From Budvicia aquatica DSM 5075 = ATCC 35567 (lineage in GTDB: Bacteria > Pseudomonadota > Gammaproteobacteria > Enterobacterales > Enterobacteriaceae), in NCBI RefSeq assembly GCF_000427805.1, contig NZ_ATYS01000001.1, positions 248,152 to 312,151 of the forward strand: 64,000 nt of DNA. Reading direction: 5' to 3'. Below are positions 1-8,637 of the stretch, piece after piece. The notes beneath the pieces are model-generated. The model searched no databases and had not been told where the DNA came from. It worked only from the letters and a program-made list of their open reading frames with translations. The position numbers and the translations under genes were made by a program. Positions within the stretch are counted from its first letter, which is position 1. Each line of letters opens with the position of its first letter.

Positions 1-1
1 G

Positions 2-208
2 ATTGTTTCTGCACGAAAGCACGGCAGGCTTAACCTCAACGGGCTTAAAAAGATCGGTGTGGTATTGAAGCGGGCACAGTATTTTATCACTAACAATGAA
101 CTGCCGTTACACACCATCCATGAGGCAACCCCAGAGTATGTTAAACAGGTATTACGCGAGCCAAGTTCTCAACCCTATGCAGCACAGCAGCTTTCATTAG
201 GTTTCTGA
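2..208 (+). CDS. 3' end of radical SAM DNA modification/repair protein (partial)
   Basis: An open frame enters from the left edge and ends at a TGA, giving the last 68 residues of a protein whose start lies outside the window. The visible part has a basic stretch (ARKHGRLNLNGLKK) and ends in LSLGF. The fragment alone is not diagnostic. The next gene, 4 bases downstream, belongs to the family that is regularly paired with the TIGR03916 'putative DNA modification/repair radical SAM protein', and this position is the usual place of that partner. The radical SAM CxxxCxxC motif is not in the window, so the identification rests on context. Confidence 0.6.
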   Translation: MVSARKHGRLNLNGLKKIGVVLKRAQYFITNNELPLHTIHEATPEYVKQVLREPSSQPYAAQQLSLGF

Positions 209-212
209 CCTT

Positions 213-977
213 ATGTCGATCTTTTATTACGACAATACCTTTGATGGCTTGCTCAGCGTAGTTTTTGATGCCTATAAGCTTAAAATATTTCCTGAACTGC
301 TACTGACCGAGGGTGATATTGAGCCGATGTTTATGCAGCGAGTCCATACCTCTGTGACCGATGCGCATAAATCAGACCGCGTATGGAAGGCATTGCAGAA
401 AAAACTCTCCAAGCAAGCACTAAATCATATGATGTACGTCTGGCAATCTGAGCAGCAGGGCGCTGACGTACTGCTTTTTCGATATATCTGCAAAGTTATC
501 GATTCACCTCAATCCATTGAAACCCACTTCAGCGATGAAGACGTATTTGAGATGTTAAAGCTGGCCAAAAAGGTCAGTAAAGATCAGATGTATCTGATTC
601 AGTTTGTCCGCTTTCAAAAGACCAAAGAGAACATTTTCTTTTCCGTGGTAACGCCGGATTACAACGTCTTACCATTTACTATACGCCATTTCACCCAACG
701 TTTTGCTGACCAACAGTGGGCGCTGTATGACACCCGGCGCGGCTACGGCTTTTATTATGATCTGCATAAGGTAGAACAGATAACTTTACCTGATGAAAGC
801 AGCCTGACGGATGGCAAACTTAACCCGGAATTGCTTGCCCAAGACGAAGCATTATTTCAGGCGCTCTGGAAAGGCTACTTCAAAGCCATCAGCATTAAAG
901 AGAGGAAGAATCTGCGCCAGCAAAGACAACATATGCCGGCACGTTTTTGGCATATATTACCGGAGATGCAGGGTTAG
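213..977 (+). CDS. TIGR03915-family putative DNA repair protein (DUF4130-like)
   Basis: A 254-residue soluble protein that I recognise as the TIGR03915 (SAM_7_link, DUF4130-like) family. Features seen: N-terminal FYYDNTFDGLLSVVFDAY, a central QFVRFQKTKENIFF segment, and a C-terminal basic tail with RKNLRQQRQHMPARFWHILPE, all typical of this group. The family is linked to a radical SAM partner and, in some members, fused to a uracil-DNA-glycosylase-like domain, hence the DNA-repair label; no reaction has been shown to my knowledge. Its ATG lies 4 bases after the preceding stop, so the two genes are probably translationally coupled. A G-rich/C-rich inverted repeat at about 1062-1088 is a weak candidate terminator, as it has no T-tract. 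Confidence 0.8.
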   Translation: MSIFYYDNTFDGLLSVVFDAYKLKIFPELLLTEGDIEPMFMQRVHTSVTDAHKSDRVWKALQKKLSKQALNHMMYVWQSEQQGADVLLFRYICKVIDSPQSIETHFSDEDVFEMLKLAKKVSKDQMYLIQFVRFQKTKENIFFSVVTPDYNVLPFTIRHFTQRFADQQWALYDTRRGYGFYYDLHKVEQITLPDESSLTDGKLNPELLAQDEALFQALWKGYFKAISIKERKNLRQQRQHMPARFWHILPEMQG

Positions 978-1134
978 TGAGTAAGGCAAGTTGGCTAAAA
1001 CGATATCTGTCATTATGAGCTTATTCACTCGTTTATGAAGTGAGATATCATCCTGATAAAAGGGGGGCAAGATCACAAAAATGCCCCTATTAAGTGAGCA
1101 TGGCATTTAATTTTTAGCATCAGTCAGGACAAAT

Positions 1135-1163
1135 TTATCATTCCTCTTCAATTAAGGTATAGT
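1135..1163 (+). promoter_or_regulatory. Candidate sigma-70 promoter of rluF
   Basis: TTATCA (1135-1140), 17 bases, then TATAGT (1158-1163) make a moderate sigma-70 promoter about 20 bases before the start codon. The short leader contains TCCTC (1163-1167) and GAGGA (1176-1180), which can pair across the Shine-Dalgarno sequence. This comes from inspection only. Confidence 0.4.
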
Positions 1164-1183
1164 CCTCTTTTTATGGAGGAAAC

Positions 1184-2056
1184 ATGCTAACCAACTCATC
1201 TATTCGTCTTAACAAATACATCAGCGAAAGCGGAATTTGTTCTCGTCGCGACGGCGATCGTTACATTGAACAGGGTAATGTTTTTATTAACGGTAAACGT
1301 GCCTCCGTTGGCGCTCAGGTTTTTGCCGGAGATGTAGTTAAGGTTAACGGTCAGATTATCGAACCGCGTGATGCAGAAGATCTGGTGTTTATCGCACTCA
1401 ATAAACCCGTTGGGATCATCACCACCATGGAAGAAGGTGAGCGGGATAACATTAGCGATTTCGTTAACCACAGCAAGCGCGTCTTTCCGATCGGGCGTTT
1501 AGATAAGGATTCTCAGGGGCTGATTTTTCTGACTAATCACGGTGACCTGGTCAATAAGATCCTTCGTGCCGGAAATAATCACGAGAAAGAGTATCTGGTG
1601 ACCGTAGATAAACCGGTGACCGATGAGTTTATTCAAGGTATGGGTGCCGGTGTACCCATCTTGGGAACGATGACCAAAAAATGCAAAGTCAAGAAAGAAG
1701 CCCCCTTTGTGTTGCGCATTACGCTAGTACAAGGGCTTAACCGCCAGATTCGCCGTATGTGTAAGCACTTTGGCTATGAAGTCACCAAGCTTGAACGTAC
1801 GCGCATCATGAACATTAGTTTAAAAGGATTGCCATTAGGCGAGTGGCGAGACTTAACCGATGATGAACTGATTGCGTTATTTAAACTGATTGAAGGATCG
1901 TCATCCGAAGAGAAATCGGCGAAAAAAGTGCAACCTAAATCCGCTGTAGCCAAAAAGCCGAGTATTAAAGGGCCGAAAAACGCCGAAAAAAATGGCGATA
2001 ACACGGCTTCTCGTAAGCGCTTTACCCAGCCCGGGCGTAAAAAGAAAGGGCGCTAA
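1184..2056 (+). CDS. rluF: 23S rRNA pseudouridine(2604) synthase RluF
   Basis: A 290-residue protein that matches E. coli RluF along its length. It converts U2604 of 23S rRNA, and can also modify U2605, to pseudouridine. An S4 RNA-binding domain (about residues 6-65, [15 protein letters not shown]) precedes the RsuA/RluB/E/F catalytic domain. The catalytic aspartate is Asp107 in [24 protein letters not shown] near residue 190 is the usual C-terminal family motif. The tail from about residue 240 is Lys/Ala/Pro-rich and ends in GRKKKGR, as in E. coli. A strong GGAGGAAAC ribosome site precedes the ATG. It is a single-gene unit with its own promoter. Confidence 0.96.
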   Translation: MLTNSSIRLNKYISESGICSRRDGDRYIEQGNVFINGKRASVGAQVFAGDVVKVNGQIIEPRDAEDLVFIALNKPVGIITTMEEGERDNISDFVNHSKRVFPIGRLDKDSQGLIFLTNHGDLVNKILRAGNNHEKEYLVTVDKPVTDEFIQGMGAGVPILGTMTKKCKVKKEAPFVLRITLVQGLNRQIRRMCKHFGYEVTKLERTRIMNISLKGLPLGEWRDLTDDELIALFKLIEGSSSEEKSAKKVQPKSAVAKKPSIKGPKNAEKNGDNTASRKRFTQPGRKKKGR

Positions 2057-2263
2057 ATTTATAGGCACTTATCGACTTTATTGAGTTTAGTTAGCCGCTC
2101 TTTTCTCGTATTGCGTCAACAAAGGCCATAAATGCCAGTGAAGATTGGCGGCAATTTGGATGGTACCTTGAACCGGGCTAAGATAAATGCAATTTTTTAT
2201 GAAGGAACCCTAGAACCAATGACAGTGATAATAAGTAGTTTTACCGTTTTATCACATATGAAA

Positions 2264-3025
2264 CTAATCAAAAGAAACCACTGATTTAAGCAATCGCTGA
2301 GCATACTGATGCTTTACTGATACCAGATCATCAATATTGCATCGCTCAATAATGCGACCTTGATAAAAAAACAGCACCTTATTACATAGGTAAGCAACAG
2401 CTTGAATATCATGAGTAATAAACAGGTAGGATAAGTTAAGTTGTGACTTTAATCTTGCCAGTAAATCCAGAATTTGAACCTGTGATGATACATCTAAAGA
2501 ACTAATCGCTTCATCCAAAATAATCAACTCAGGATTAGTCGCGATGGCTCGACATATTGCTATGCGTTGAATTTGACCGCCAGAAAGCTCATGAGCATGG
2601 CGTGGTTTCAAATCGTCAGGTAATCCTGCCAGTAATAAAAGTTCTGATATGCGCGCATCTAACTGTTGACGATTCAGTTTCTGATTGAGTAATAATGGTT
2701 CTGACAGCATTTGAAACACGGTCATCAACGGATTAACGGAAGATGCATAATCCTGAAAGACCACGCTAATATGATTTTTTCGAGTATCGGCGATGACGAC
2801 ATTTTTTCCGTTAAGCCTGATATGTCCACGGTTTGGCATTTCTAAACCGCAGATTAGGCGCGCCAGTGTGCTTTTACCGCTGCCACTTTCTCCAATGACC
2901 CCAATGCAATCGCCTTGTTCTAGTGAAAAACTCACGTCATTTATAATTTGGCGTTTTTTATTAGAAAATAATCCACTTCCGGCTAACGGGTAAGATTTTT
3001 CCACGTTACAGACTTCAAGTAACAT
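2264..3025 (-). CDS. nikE: Nickel/peptide-type ABC transporter ATPase (NikE-like)
   Basis: A 253-residue ATP-binding subunit of the Opp/Dpp/Nik family. Walker A GESGSGKST lies at residues 45-53, the signature LSGGQIQR at 147-154 and the Walker B LIILDEA at 167-173, followed by a switch His in FITHD. It is the last gene of the operon, and its start overlaps the end of the NikD-like gene by 11 bases, so the two ATPases are coupled and probably form a heterodimer. The gene order A-B-C-D-E and the NikR-like operator upstream point to nickel rather than peptides. The name is by homology and context; the substrate is inferred. Confidence 0.8.
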   Translation of the reverse strand: MLLEVCNVEKSYPLAGSGLFSNKKRQIINDVSFSLEQGDCIGVIGESGSGKSTLARLICGLEMPNRGHIRLNGKNVVIADTRKNHISVVFQDYASSVNPLMTVFQMLSEPLLLNQKLNRQQLDARISELLLLAGLPDDLKPRHAHELSGGQIQRIAICRAIATNPELIILDEAISSLDVSSQVQILDLLARLKSQLNLSYLFITHDIQAVAYLCNKVLFFYQGRIIERCNIDDLVSVKHQYAQRLLKSVVSFD

Positions 3026-3845
3026 GAGGCATTCCTTGAATAAGTCGGTTAAATTTCTGGCTCAGACGCCTTCGAGTATCAATAAGATGGCGAGTGTAAT
3101 TATGAGCAGGGGCATCAAAAATCTTATCTGTTATACCCTGTTCAACAATATGGCCATCTTTCATCACCACAACATACTGAGCTAATTCTCGGACCAAAGC
3201 TAAATCATGAGTAACAAAGATCATCGAGGTGCTCTTTTCAATTCGCCACTGAGCAAATTGACGGATGATTTCGTATTGAGTAATACAATCGAGCGAGGTT
3301 GTCGGTTCATCGGCAACGATCAGTACCGGTTCAGATGCCAGCGTAAGTGCAATCATAACCCTCTGTAACATGCCACCCGAAAGCTGATGCGGATATTTTT
3401 TCCACAATTCATCAATATTATGAAGCTGCATATTGCTTAAGAGGGTTCTTGCACGATCCATTAATTCATTTGGGCTTAGTGTAAAATGATGACTCAGCGT
3501 TTCCGTAATCTGATTGCCAATGCTATACAACGGATCGAAAGCGCTCATGGCATCTTGCATGACAAACCCAATCTGTTTTCCGCGAATAGCGGTCCACTGA
3601 TTAGCCGACAGTGTGAGCAAATTAACTCTCTGAAATTGCACTTCGCCACTGATATTGAGCCAACGGGATTGTAGACCGATAATACTTTTGCACAACAGGC
3701 TCTTGCCACTACCGCTTTCGCCGACAATAGCAATGCAGTCGTGCCTTTTAAGCGAAAAGTGAATATCGTTGACTAAAGTACGCTGGTAGCGACTGTCATA
3801 AACCGATAATCCTTTTACTTGTAGTAAAGTATCTTCTCTCATCAT
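3015..3845 (-). CDS. nikD: Nickel/peptide-type ABC transporter ATPase (NikD-like)
   Basis: The ATP-binding partner of the downstream NikE-like subunit. The open frame extends to 3929, but that would overlap the permease gene by 77 bases. The ATG pair at 3845/3842 preceded by GGTAAG is the better start and gives 276 residues. Walker A GESGSGKS lies at 42-49, signature LSGGMLQR at 155-162 and Walker B LIVADEP at 175-181. The C-terminal region (DAPAHNYTRHLIDTRR) is the oligopeptide/nickel ATPase tail. It is slightly longer than E. coli NikD. It sits 7 bases after the permease stop, so co-transcription is very likely. Confidence 0.8.
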   Translation of the reverse strand: MMREDTLLQVKGLSVYDSRYQRTLVNDIHFSLKRHDCIAIVGESGSGKSLLCKSIIGLQSRWLNISGEVQFQRVNLLTLSANQWTAIRGKQIGFVMQDAMSAFDPLYSIGNQITETLSHHFTLSPNELMDRARTLLSNMQLHNIDELWKKYPHQLSGGMLQRVMIALTLASEPVLIVADEPTTSLDCITQYEIIRQFAQWRIEKSTSMIFVTHDLALVRELAQYVVVMKDGHIVEQGITDKIFDAPAHNYTRHLIDTRRRLSQKFNRLIQGMPHVT

Positions 3846-3852
3846 CTTACCG

Positions 3853-4698
3853 TTACTCTTTATTTCGGATGTGATAAGCAGGGTCAAAAACGTCACGTAG
3901 AAAGTCACCGATAAAGTTGAACGAGGCAACCACTACGACAATTGCAACACCTGCAGGTAGCATCTGCTCTGGGTGTAATAACATAACGTTTTTGGCTTCG
4001 CTTAGCATACTTCCCCATTCCGGTGAAGGTGGTTGTACTCCAAGGCCTAAAAATGAAAGGGCTGAAATCATCAGTATGACGCTACCAATGTCGGTTGACG
4101 CTAAAATAATGACTTCTGCCGCAGTAACCGGTAATAGATGTTTTCTCATAATATGTGCGGGGGGAGCGGCTATAATACGGGAATAATTGACATAATCTTT
4201 ATTGCTGTACTGCATTACAACTCCTCGGATCATTCGCGCATACCATGTCCATTTCACGAGAATAATAGCCAGCAAAATATTACCGATACCGGGGCCCATA
4301 ACACCCACTAATGCAAAAATCATTACCTCGCCGGGAAAAGAGAGGGCAACATCGCAGATTCTCATCAGAATATCATCAATGGTTCCCCTAAAATAACCCG
4401 CGATCACGCCGATCACGCCGCCAATTAGCACGGTAATACTCATGGCTAACATGCCATAGAAAACGGTTGTCCGTATGCCGAATAACAATCGGGAAAAAAT
4501 GCAGCGACCAAGGTTATCAGTTCCCAGCGGATAGAGTAGGCTGATGCCCTGAAATTTATTTCTGACCGCGGTTAATGTGGGGTCATGCGGAGCAATATAA
4601 GGGGCGAAAATGCCACATATGACCACTATTCCCAATAGCAGCAGGCAAAAAATAGCAATACGATCGTTTTTCAATTTAAGCCAGAAGAGAGAAATCAT
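3853..4698 (-). CDS. nikC: Nickel/peptide-type ABC transporter permease (NikC-like)
   Basis: A 281-residue inner-membrane permease with an N-terminal anchor (FCLLLLGIVVICGIFAPYI) and five or so further hydrophobic segments. The Opp/DppC signature region is present, including the YPLGTDNLGRCIFSRLLFG segment and the EAA loop around RIIAAPPAHIMRKHLLP, which contacts the ATPases. It starts 2 bases after the NikB-like stop, so it is tightly coupled. It would form the channel with the NikB-like subunit. Assignment to nickel follows from the operon. Confidence 0.82.
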   Translation of the reverse strand: MISLFWLKLKNDRIAIFCLLLLGIVVICGIFAPYIAPHDPTLTAVRNKFQGISLLYPLGTDNLGRCIFSRLLFGIRTTVFYGMLAMSITVLIGGVIGVIAGYFRGTIDDILMRICDVALSFPGEVMIFALVGVMGPGIGNILLAIILVKWTWYARMIRGVVMQYSNKDYVNYSRIIAAPPAHIMRKHLLPVTAAEVIILASTDIGSVILMISALSFLGLGVQPPSPEWGSMLSEAKNVMLLHPEQMLPAGVAIVVVVASFNFIGDFLRDVFDPAYHIRNKE

Positions 4699-4700
4699 AG

Positions 4701-5633
4701 TTATTGTTTCCCTCTATAACGAGGATCAATCTTTACCTGCAGCAAATCGATAAAGAAGTTAAATAACAGAAAGAGTACCGCCATCAGTAATATATAGGCT
4801 TGTATTATCGGATAGTCTCGACTGAAGATCGCGCCAACACATAATCGACCAATACCCGGCCAGGCAAAAATATTCTCAATGACCACCGTGCCTGCAATCA
4901 GTTTCGGAATACTCATACCAATTGCTACTAATGACGATTGTAGCGAATTGACTAAAACATGTTTGCCAATGATGAATGGCTCAGGCAGGCCGCGAGCTCT
5001 GGCATACAGCACATAATTCTGGTGTAGCTGTCCCAGCATGCTGCCGCGGATCAACCGAATATAAGTGCCGATATATCCCAGTGAGAGCGTAACTGCCGGT
5101 AAAATAACGCTTTTGACTTCCAGCATACCGCCAACGGGAAGCCAATCCATCTTCACGGCCAAAAGCCAAATCAACAACAAGCCAATCCAATAGTTGGGAA
5201 TTGCCGTTATCAGGAAAATGAAGCCGCGCACCATTTTATCAAGCACAGAGCCTTCACTCATGGCACAGCTAATGCCCAGCAGTAAAGATAAAGTGACGAT
5301 AATAAACAGAGAAACTGCAGCTAAATAAAGCGTGGCGGGGATAGCTAGCATAAACTCATGCAGCACCGAGGTTTTCATCACAAAGGACGAGCCAAAATCA
5401 AGGTGCAAACAACGCCATAGCCAATCAATGTATCGAATCAAGAAAGGGCGGTCTAAACCCAGTTCATGCCGCATGCTTTGAATAGCTAGGTCAGTCGGGA
5501 CGATTTCATTAACTCTTAACGCCACCTCAGCCGGATCGGAAGGTGCCAGACTAAGTAAAACAAACGCCAGAAATGAGATCATGATGGTTAAGGGAACCAT
5601 CATGATTAGCCGTTTAAGCAGATAAGAGCGCAT
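4701..5633 (-). CDS. nikB: Nickel/peptide-type ABC transporter permease (NikB-like)
   Basis: A 310-residue permease of the OppB/DppB/NikB type. It begins MRSYLLKRLIMMVPLTIMIS, the usual N-terminal anchor, then a periplasmic loop of about 60 residues (LGLDRPFLIRYIDWLWRCL) and about five membrane segments. The EAA-type loop is YARARGLPEPFIIGKHVLVN. The C-terminus LLQVKIDPRYRGKQ is characteristic of the family. It lies 62 bases downstream of the substrate-binding protein gene and directly before the second permease gene. Confidence 0.85.
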   Translation of the reverse strand: MRSYLLKRLIMMVPLTIMISFLAFVLLSLAPSDPAEVALRVNEIVPTDLAIQSMRHELGLDRPFLIRYIDWLWRCLHLDFGSSFVMKTSVLHEFMLAIPATLYLAAVSLFIIVTLSLLLGISCAMSEGSVLDKMVRGFIFLITAIPNYWIGLLLIWLLAVKMDWLPVGGMLEVKSVILPAVTLSLGYIGTYIRLIRGSMLGQLHQNYVLYARARGLPEPFIIGKHVLVNSLQSSLVAIGMSIPKLIAGTVVIENIFAWPGIGRLCVGAIFSRDYPIIQAYILLMAVLFLLFNFFIDLLQVKIDPRYRGKQ

Positions 5634-5695
5634 GTTTATTGTTTTCCCTGACCCTTTCTGCTCATAAGATAAATCTGAACACCATTGTTAGACGC

Positions 5696-7267
5696 TCAGA
5701 AATACATTTTTTCAAAGGGTATTTCATACTGCGAGGGATTAAAGGTAACGCCTTGCAGTGCCGGTGAGAAAATCGCCTTCGTTTTGGAGTAAGTTAGCGG
5801 AATATAAACTGCTTCATCTGCCAGTGTAGTAAACAAGCGGGTATACAACGCCTGACGTTTTCCCTCATCTGGCGTAATCAACAGTTCACCAATCATCTGA
5901 TCGATTTGTGTCTTATTCTTTAATCCCTTTTGTCCCTGATAATCCGCATGAGCGGGAATGCGGAAAGAGGAAACAAAAGAAGCGGGGTCATAAGGTGTTC
6001 CCCACGATAGCGAGTACTGTAGGTCAAAATCTCCGGATTTTTGGCGATCTAAAAAAGCCTGTTTTTCTTCCCCAAGGATTTTCAGATTGACCCCTATCTT
6101 TTTAAAGTCATCCTGAATTAGCTCTGCGATCTCTCTTTCAGCGGCATTATTCATGTTATAAGACAGCATCAGCTCCAGCGGTTTACCTTGCTTTTCTCGT
6201 ATCGTTTTTCCTTCAGGTAATACCCAACCTGCCGCATCTAGTGACTGTCTGGCCTTTTCTGGGTTAAACGAATATATAGGCAGATCGATATTACTGTAGG
6301 GAACACTGCGAGCCATTAAGGTATCGGCAACGCTTTCTGTGTTATCCATAATGCCTTCAGCAATACCTTGTTTATCAACGGCATATTGCAAGGCTTGGCG
6401 AACCGCTTTATCTCCGGTAATTGGGCGACTGCTGTTCAATACTAATGCTCGTGAAGCAATAGGGTCACTCATAAACGTTTTATATTTACCCGATGCCTGT
6501 AACGCTTCAAAACTATCCATATCTACCATGTCGCCATCAGCGCCAAAGATCAGGTGAATATCACCTTTTTGTAAAGCCATTAACATTGCCTGGCGTTCAG
6601 GGATTACACGCCATAGCACTTGATGTATTTTTGGGGGAGTTCCCCAGTAGTGCGGATTGGTAATAAATTGTGCAAACTGATTTTTTTTATGTTCTTTCAA
6701 TACCCATGGCCCCGTTCCAGTATAGCTACTAACGCCATTTTGAGTTTTTCCGTCAATAAAAGCCTTAGGAGAGATAAAGCGGAATGGTCGAGTCAGCCCT
6801 AATTCAGTTAATGTCGGGTAGTAGGAGTTTTTAAGCTTTATTTCAACGCGATAGGTATCTAATACATTGACAATTTCAATTTGTTGAACTAACTCCAACC
6901 ATGCATGGCGTTGATAATTACTCAGTACTGCATCCATATTTAGCTTTACAGCCTCGGCGTTAAACGCTTCACCATCAGTGAAAGTAACGTCTTTACGCAG
7001 ATTAAAAATATAGCTTTTACCATCACCAGAGATTTCCCAGCTTTCAGCTAAAAAAGGTTTTACGCCGTCGTGGGTATTAATGACTAAAGACTCAAAAACC
7101 ATATTTTGAGCGGCCATTTCTCCGGAATAAAGATGTGGATTGATATCACGGATATCTTTAGTGCTGGCATAAACTAATTGGCTGTCTTGTGGCGGCTTCG
7201 CTTGAAGATTGAATGAAGTAAAAATCAATAGCAGAACAGAGATAAATATATTCGAGCATTTTTTCAT
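5696..7267 (-). CDS. nikA: Periplasmic nickel-binding protein (NikA-like)
   Basis: A substrate-binding protein of SBP family 5 that aligns with E. coli NikA throughout (DINPHLYSGEMAAQNMVFES, RPFRFISPKAF, TGTGPWVL, EIPFE near the end). The open frame reaches 7333, but the ATG at 7267 starts a clean signal peptide (MKKCSNIFISVLLLIFTSF, cleavage near LQA) and avoids overlap with the upstream gene; it gives 523 residues. His440 in FRIPAHADYQ matches His416 of mature E. coli NikA, the residue that directly contacts nickel in Ni-(L-His)2. This supports binding of a nickel-small-ligand complex in the periplasm. The real ligand is not shown. Confidence 0.85.
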   Translation of the reverse strand: MKKCSNIFISVLLLIFTSFNLQAKPPQDSQLVYASTKDIRDINPHLYSGEMAAQNMVFESLVINTHDGVKPFLAESWEISGDGKSYIFNLRKDVTFTDGEAFNAEAVKLNMDAVLSNYQRHAWLELVQQIEIVNVLDTYRVEIKLKNSYYPTLTELGLTRPFRFISPKAFIDGKTQNGVSSYTGTGPWVLKEHKKNQFAQFITNPHYWGTPPKIHQVLWRVIPERQAMLMALQKGDIHLIFGADGDMVDMDSFEALQASGKYKTFMSDPIASRALVLNSSRPITGDKAVRQALQYAVDKQGIAEGIMDNTESVADTLMARSVPYSNIDLPIYSFNPEKARQSLDAAGWVLPEGKTIREKQGKPLELMLSYNMNNAAEREIAELIQDDFKKIGVNLKILGEEKQAFLDRQKSGDFDLQYSLSWGTPYDPASFVSSFRIPAHADYQGQKGLKNKTQIDQMIGELLITPDEGKRQALYTRLFTTLADEAVYIPLTYSKTKAIFSPALQGVTFNPSQYEIPFEKMYF

Positions 7268-7316
7268 TTTTATAGCCTGATATATTGTGTTAAGTGATAT
7301 AGAAAATAGTCTGGGG

Positions 7317-8096
7317 CTATTTTTCTGCGACAATCATAAACATAGGAGTAGACGCATAATTGATTTTCTCTTCTCTATTCCAAAGGTTTTCTGCGGCCCG
7401 GGTATCAAGAAAAAGTTTGGTAAATCCACAGATTAATAATGCATTCGAGTCCCATGCAGGGCGCATTTCTTTGCTTAATGGCAATTCCCGAGCAATGTTT
7501 TCCATTGCAACGGTATCTGTATTGACATAATGGTCATCAATGTTCGAACTCTGGGCGTTACGACGGTCTTGAAGATAACCCTGACGATAGTGCTCATTAA
7601 ACAAATGCAAATACCAATTTGCATCAAAATTAATCAGGCGACCGCCTGTTTTTAGCACGCGAAACCATTCCTGGTAAGCCTGAAAGGGGTGTTTTAAGTT
7701 CCAGGTAACATTGCGGGTCACGATCAGATCGAATGTCTGCTCGTCAAAAGGAAGGGTATGTACATCGGATTGAACAAAATTAATATCGACATCGTGCTGT
7801 CGGGCATTGTTTTTTGCCTGTTCCAACATGGCGGGTGTGACATCTACAGCAGTCACTTCATGGCCCGCCATGGCTAAGGTAACAGCAAAAAATCCCGGAC
7901 CTGTACCAACGTCTAAAATTTTTAAACAGGCCTTTTCGGGCGCATTTTTTAAAATTGTTGTTTGCCAAAGCGTACGTTTAATACTCTGTAATTCTTCAAC
8001 ATTGACTTGGTTGTAGCCATCGGCTCGTTTATCCCAGTATTGCTTCACATCTTGCAGAATTTTTTCTGTTGGGTTTTGATCGAATAATTGCGTCAC
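7317..8096 (-). CDS. Class I SAM-dependent methyltransferase heading the nickel operon
   Basis: A 259-residue cytoplasmic protein with a Methyltransf_11/25-type fold. Motif I ILDVGTGPGFF lies at residues 60-70, the acidic end of strand 2 is VTAVDVTPAMLEQA, motif II region is FVQSDVHTLPFDEQTFDLIV, and a post-motif is LKTGGRLINFDANW. It starts with GTG at 8096. The gap to the nikA-like gene is only 49 bases, with no terminator, so it is probably the first gene of the nik operon and shares the NikR-like operator at 8235-8262. The substrate is unknown. Methylation of a secreted nickel ligand is one possibility, but no ligand synthase is seen in the window. Confidence 0.8.
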   Translation of the reverse strand: MTQLFDQNPTEKILQDVKQYWDKRADGYNQVNVEELQSIKRTLWQTTILKNAPEKACLKILDVGTGPGFFAVTLAMAGHEVTAVDVTPAMLEQAKNNARQHDVDINFVQSDVHTLPFDEQTFDLIVTRNVTWNLKHPFQAYQEWFRVLKTGGRLINFDANWYLHLFNEHYRQGYLQDRRNAQSSNIDDHYVNTDTVAMENIARELPLSKEMRPAWDSNALLICGFTKLFLDTRAAENLWNREEKINYASTPMFMIVAEK

Positions 8097-8234
8097 AGTG
8101 CGTCCTGATTTATTGAAAGATTTAAGGCCAGTTAAGTTTACGCGCTTTTATTTAGCCGCTAGCAGAGTCTTTATCAGAGTGGCAAATCGGTTTAGAAGAA
8201 TGTTACTGAGATGTAAAGCTTATCTCAACCATAA

Positions 8235-8262
8235 GTATGCAAAAAACAGTAAAACATCATAC
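8235..8262 (-). promoter_or_regulatory. NikR-type operator upstream of the methyltransferase-nik operon
   Basis: GTATGC (8235-8240), exactly 16 bases, then TCATAC (8257-8262). The E. coli NikR operator is GTATGA-N16-TCATAC, so there is one mismatch in the left arm; with the flanking bases the dyad is AAGTATG/CATACTT. It lies about 140 bases upstream of the GTG start at 8096. Spacing and sequence were counted by eye. No nikR gene is in the window. Confidence 0.75.
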
Positions 8263-8382
8263 TTTTTTGCTACAGGTCATAAAAATGAAATGGGAATGGT
8301 ATATTTGTCAGGCAGATGATTAACTATAGGCTGGAATAAGATAATGCGCGAAATGAACGTGCAGACGGCGCTTAATTAATTG

Positions 8383-8493
8383 CTATGCGGGGAAAAGACG
8401 AACCAGATCACGAGTTTCGATTTGGTATTCAAGGGCACCTATTGCTGCAAGCAAACTCATGGGGGTGCCAAGATGACTAGAGCCGTTACTCAT
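8383..8493 (-). other. Possible small ORF or gene remnant (36 aa) in the 8.1-8.6 kb gap
   Basis: The 540-base gap between the nik operon and the acetyltransferase gene holds the NikR-like site and this short frame. It runs ATG to TAG, with GGGGTGAAGC just upstream as a possible ribosome site. The product contains a small hydrophobic stretch (MSLLAAIGALEY) followed by QIETRDLVRLFPA. I do not recognise it. It could be a small protein, a leader peptide or the leftover of a gene. Nothing else coding is apparent in the gap. Confidence 0.25.
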
Positions 8494-8637
8494 GCGCTTC
8501 ACCCCGAACGACTAAAAGTTTGTTTTTCACCTACGCGTACAATCAAGTCGACCATGATACATGGTTATTTAACTTCTATTGAATTTGCGTGATTCATAAT
8601 GATTTTGCTTTAATAATTTTGATAGAAGGTACCTAAA

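Noticed and set aside
3846..3929. 28-codon N-terminal extension of the NikD-like ATPase
   Set aside because: It overlaps the permease gene, is hydrophobic and unlike the family; the ATG pair at 3845 has a ribosome site.
7268..7333. 22-codon extension of the NikA-like protein
   Set aside because: It would overlap the methyltransferase end and hide the signal peptide; start at 7267 is better.
8098..8319. 73-codon plus-strand frame upstream of the nik operon
   Set aside because: Basic, no family, no ribosome site, and it covers the NikR-like operator; probably chance.
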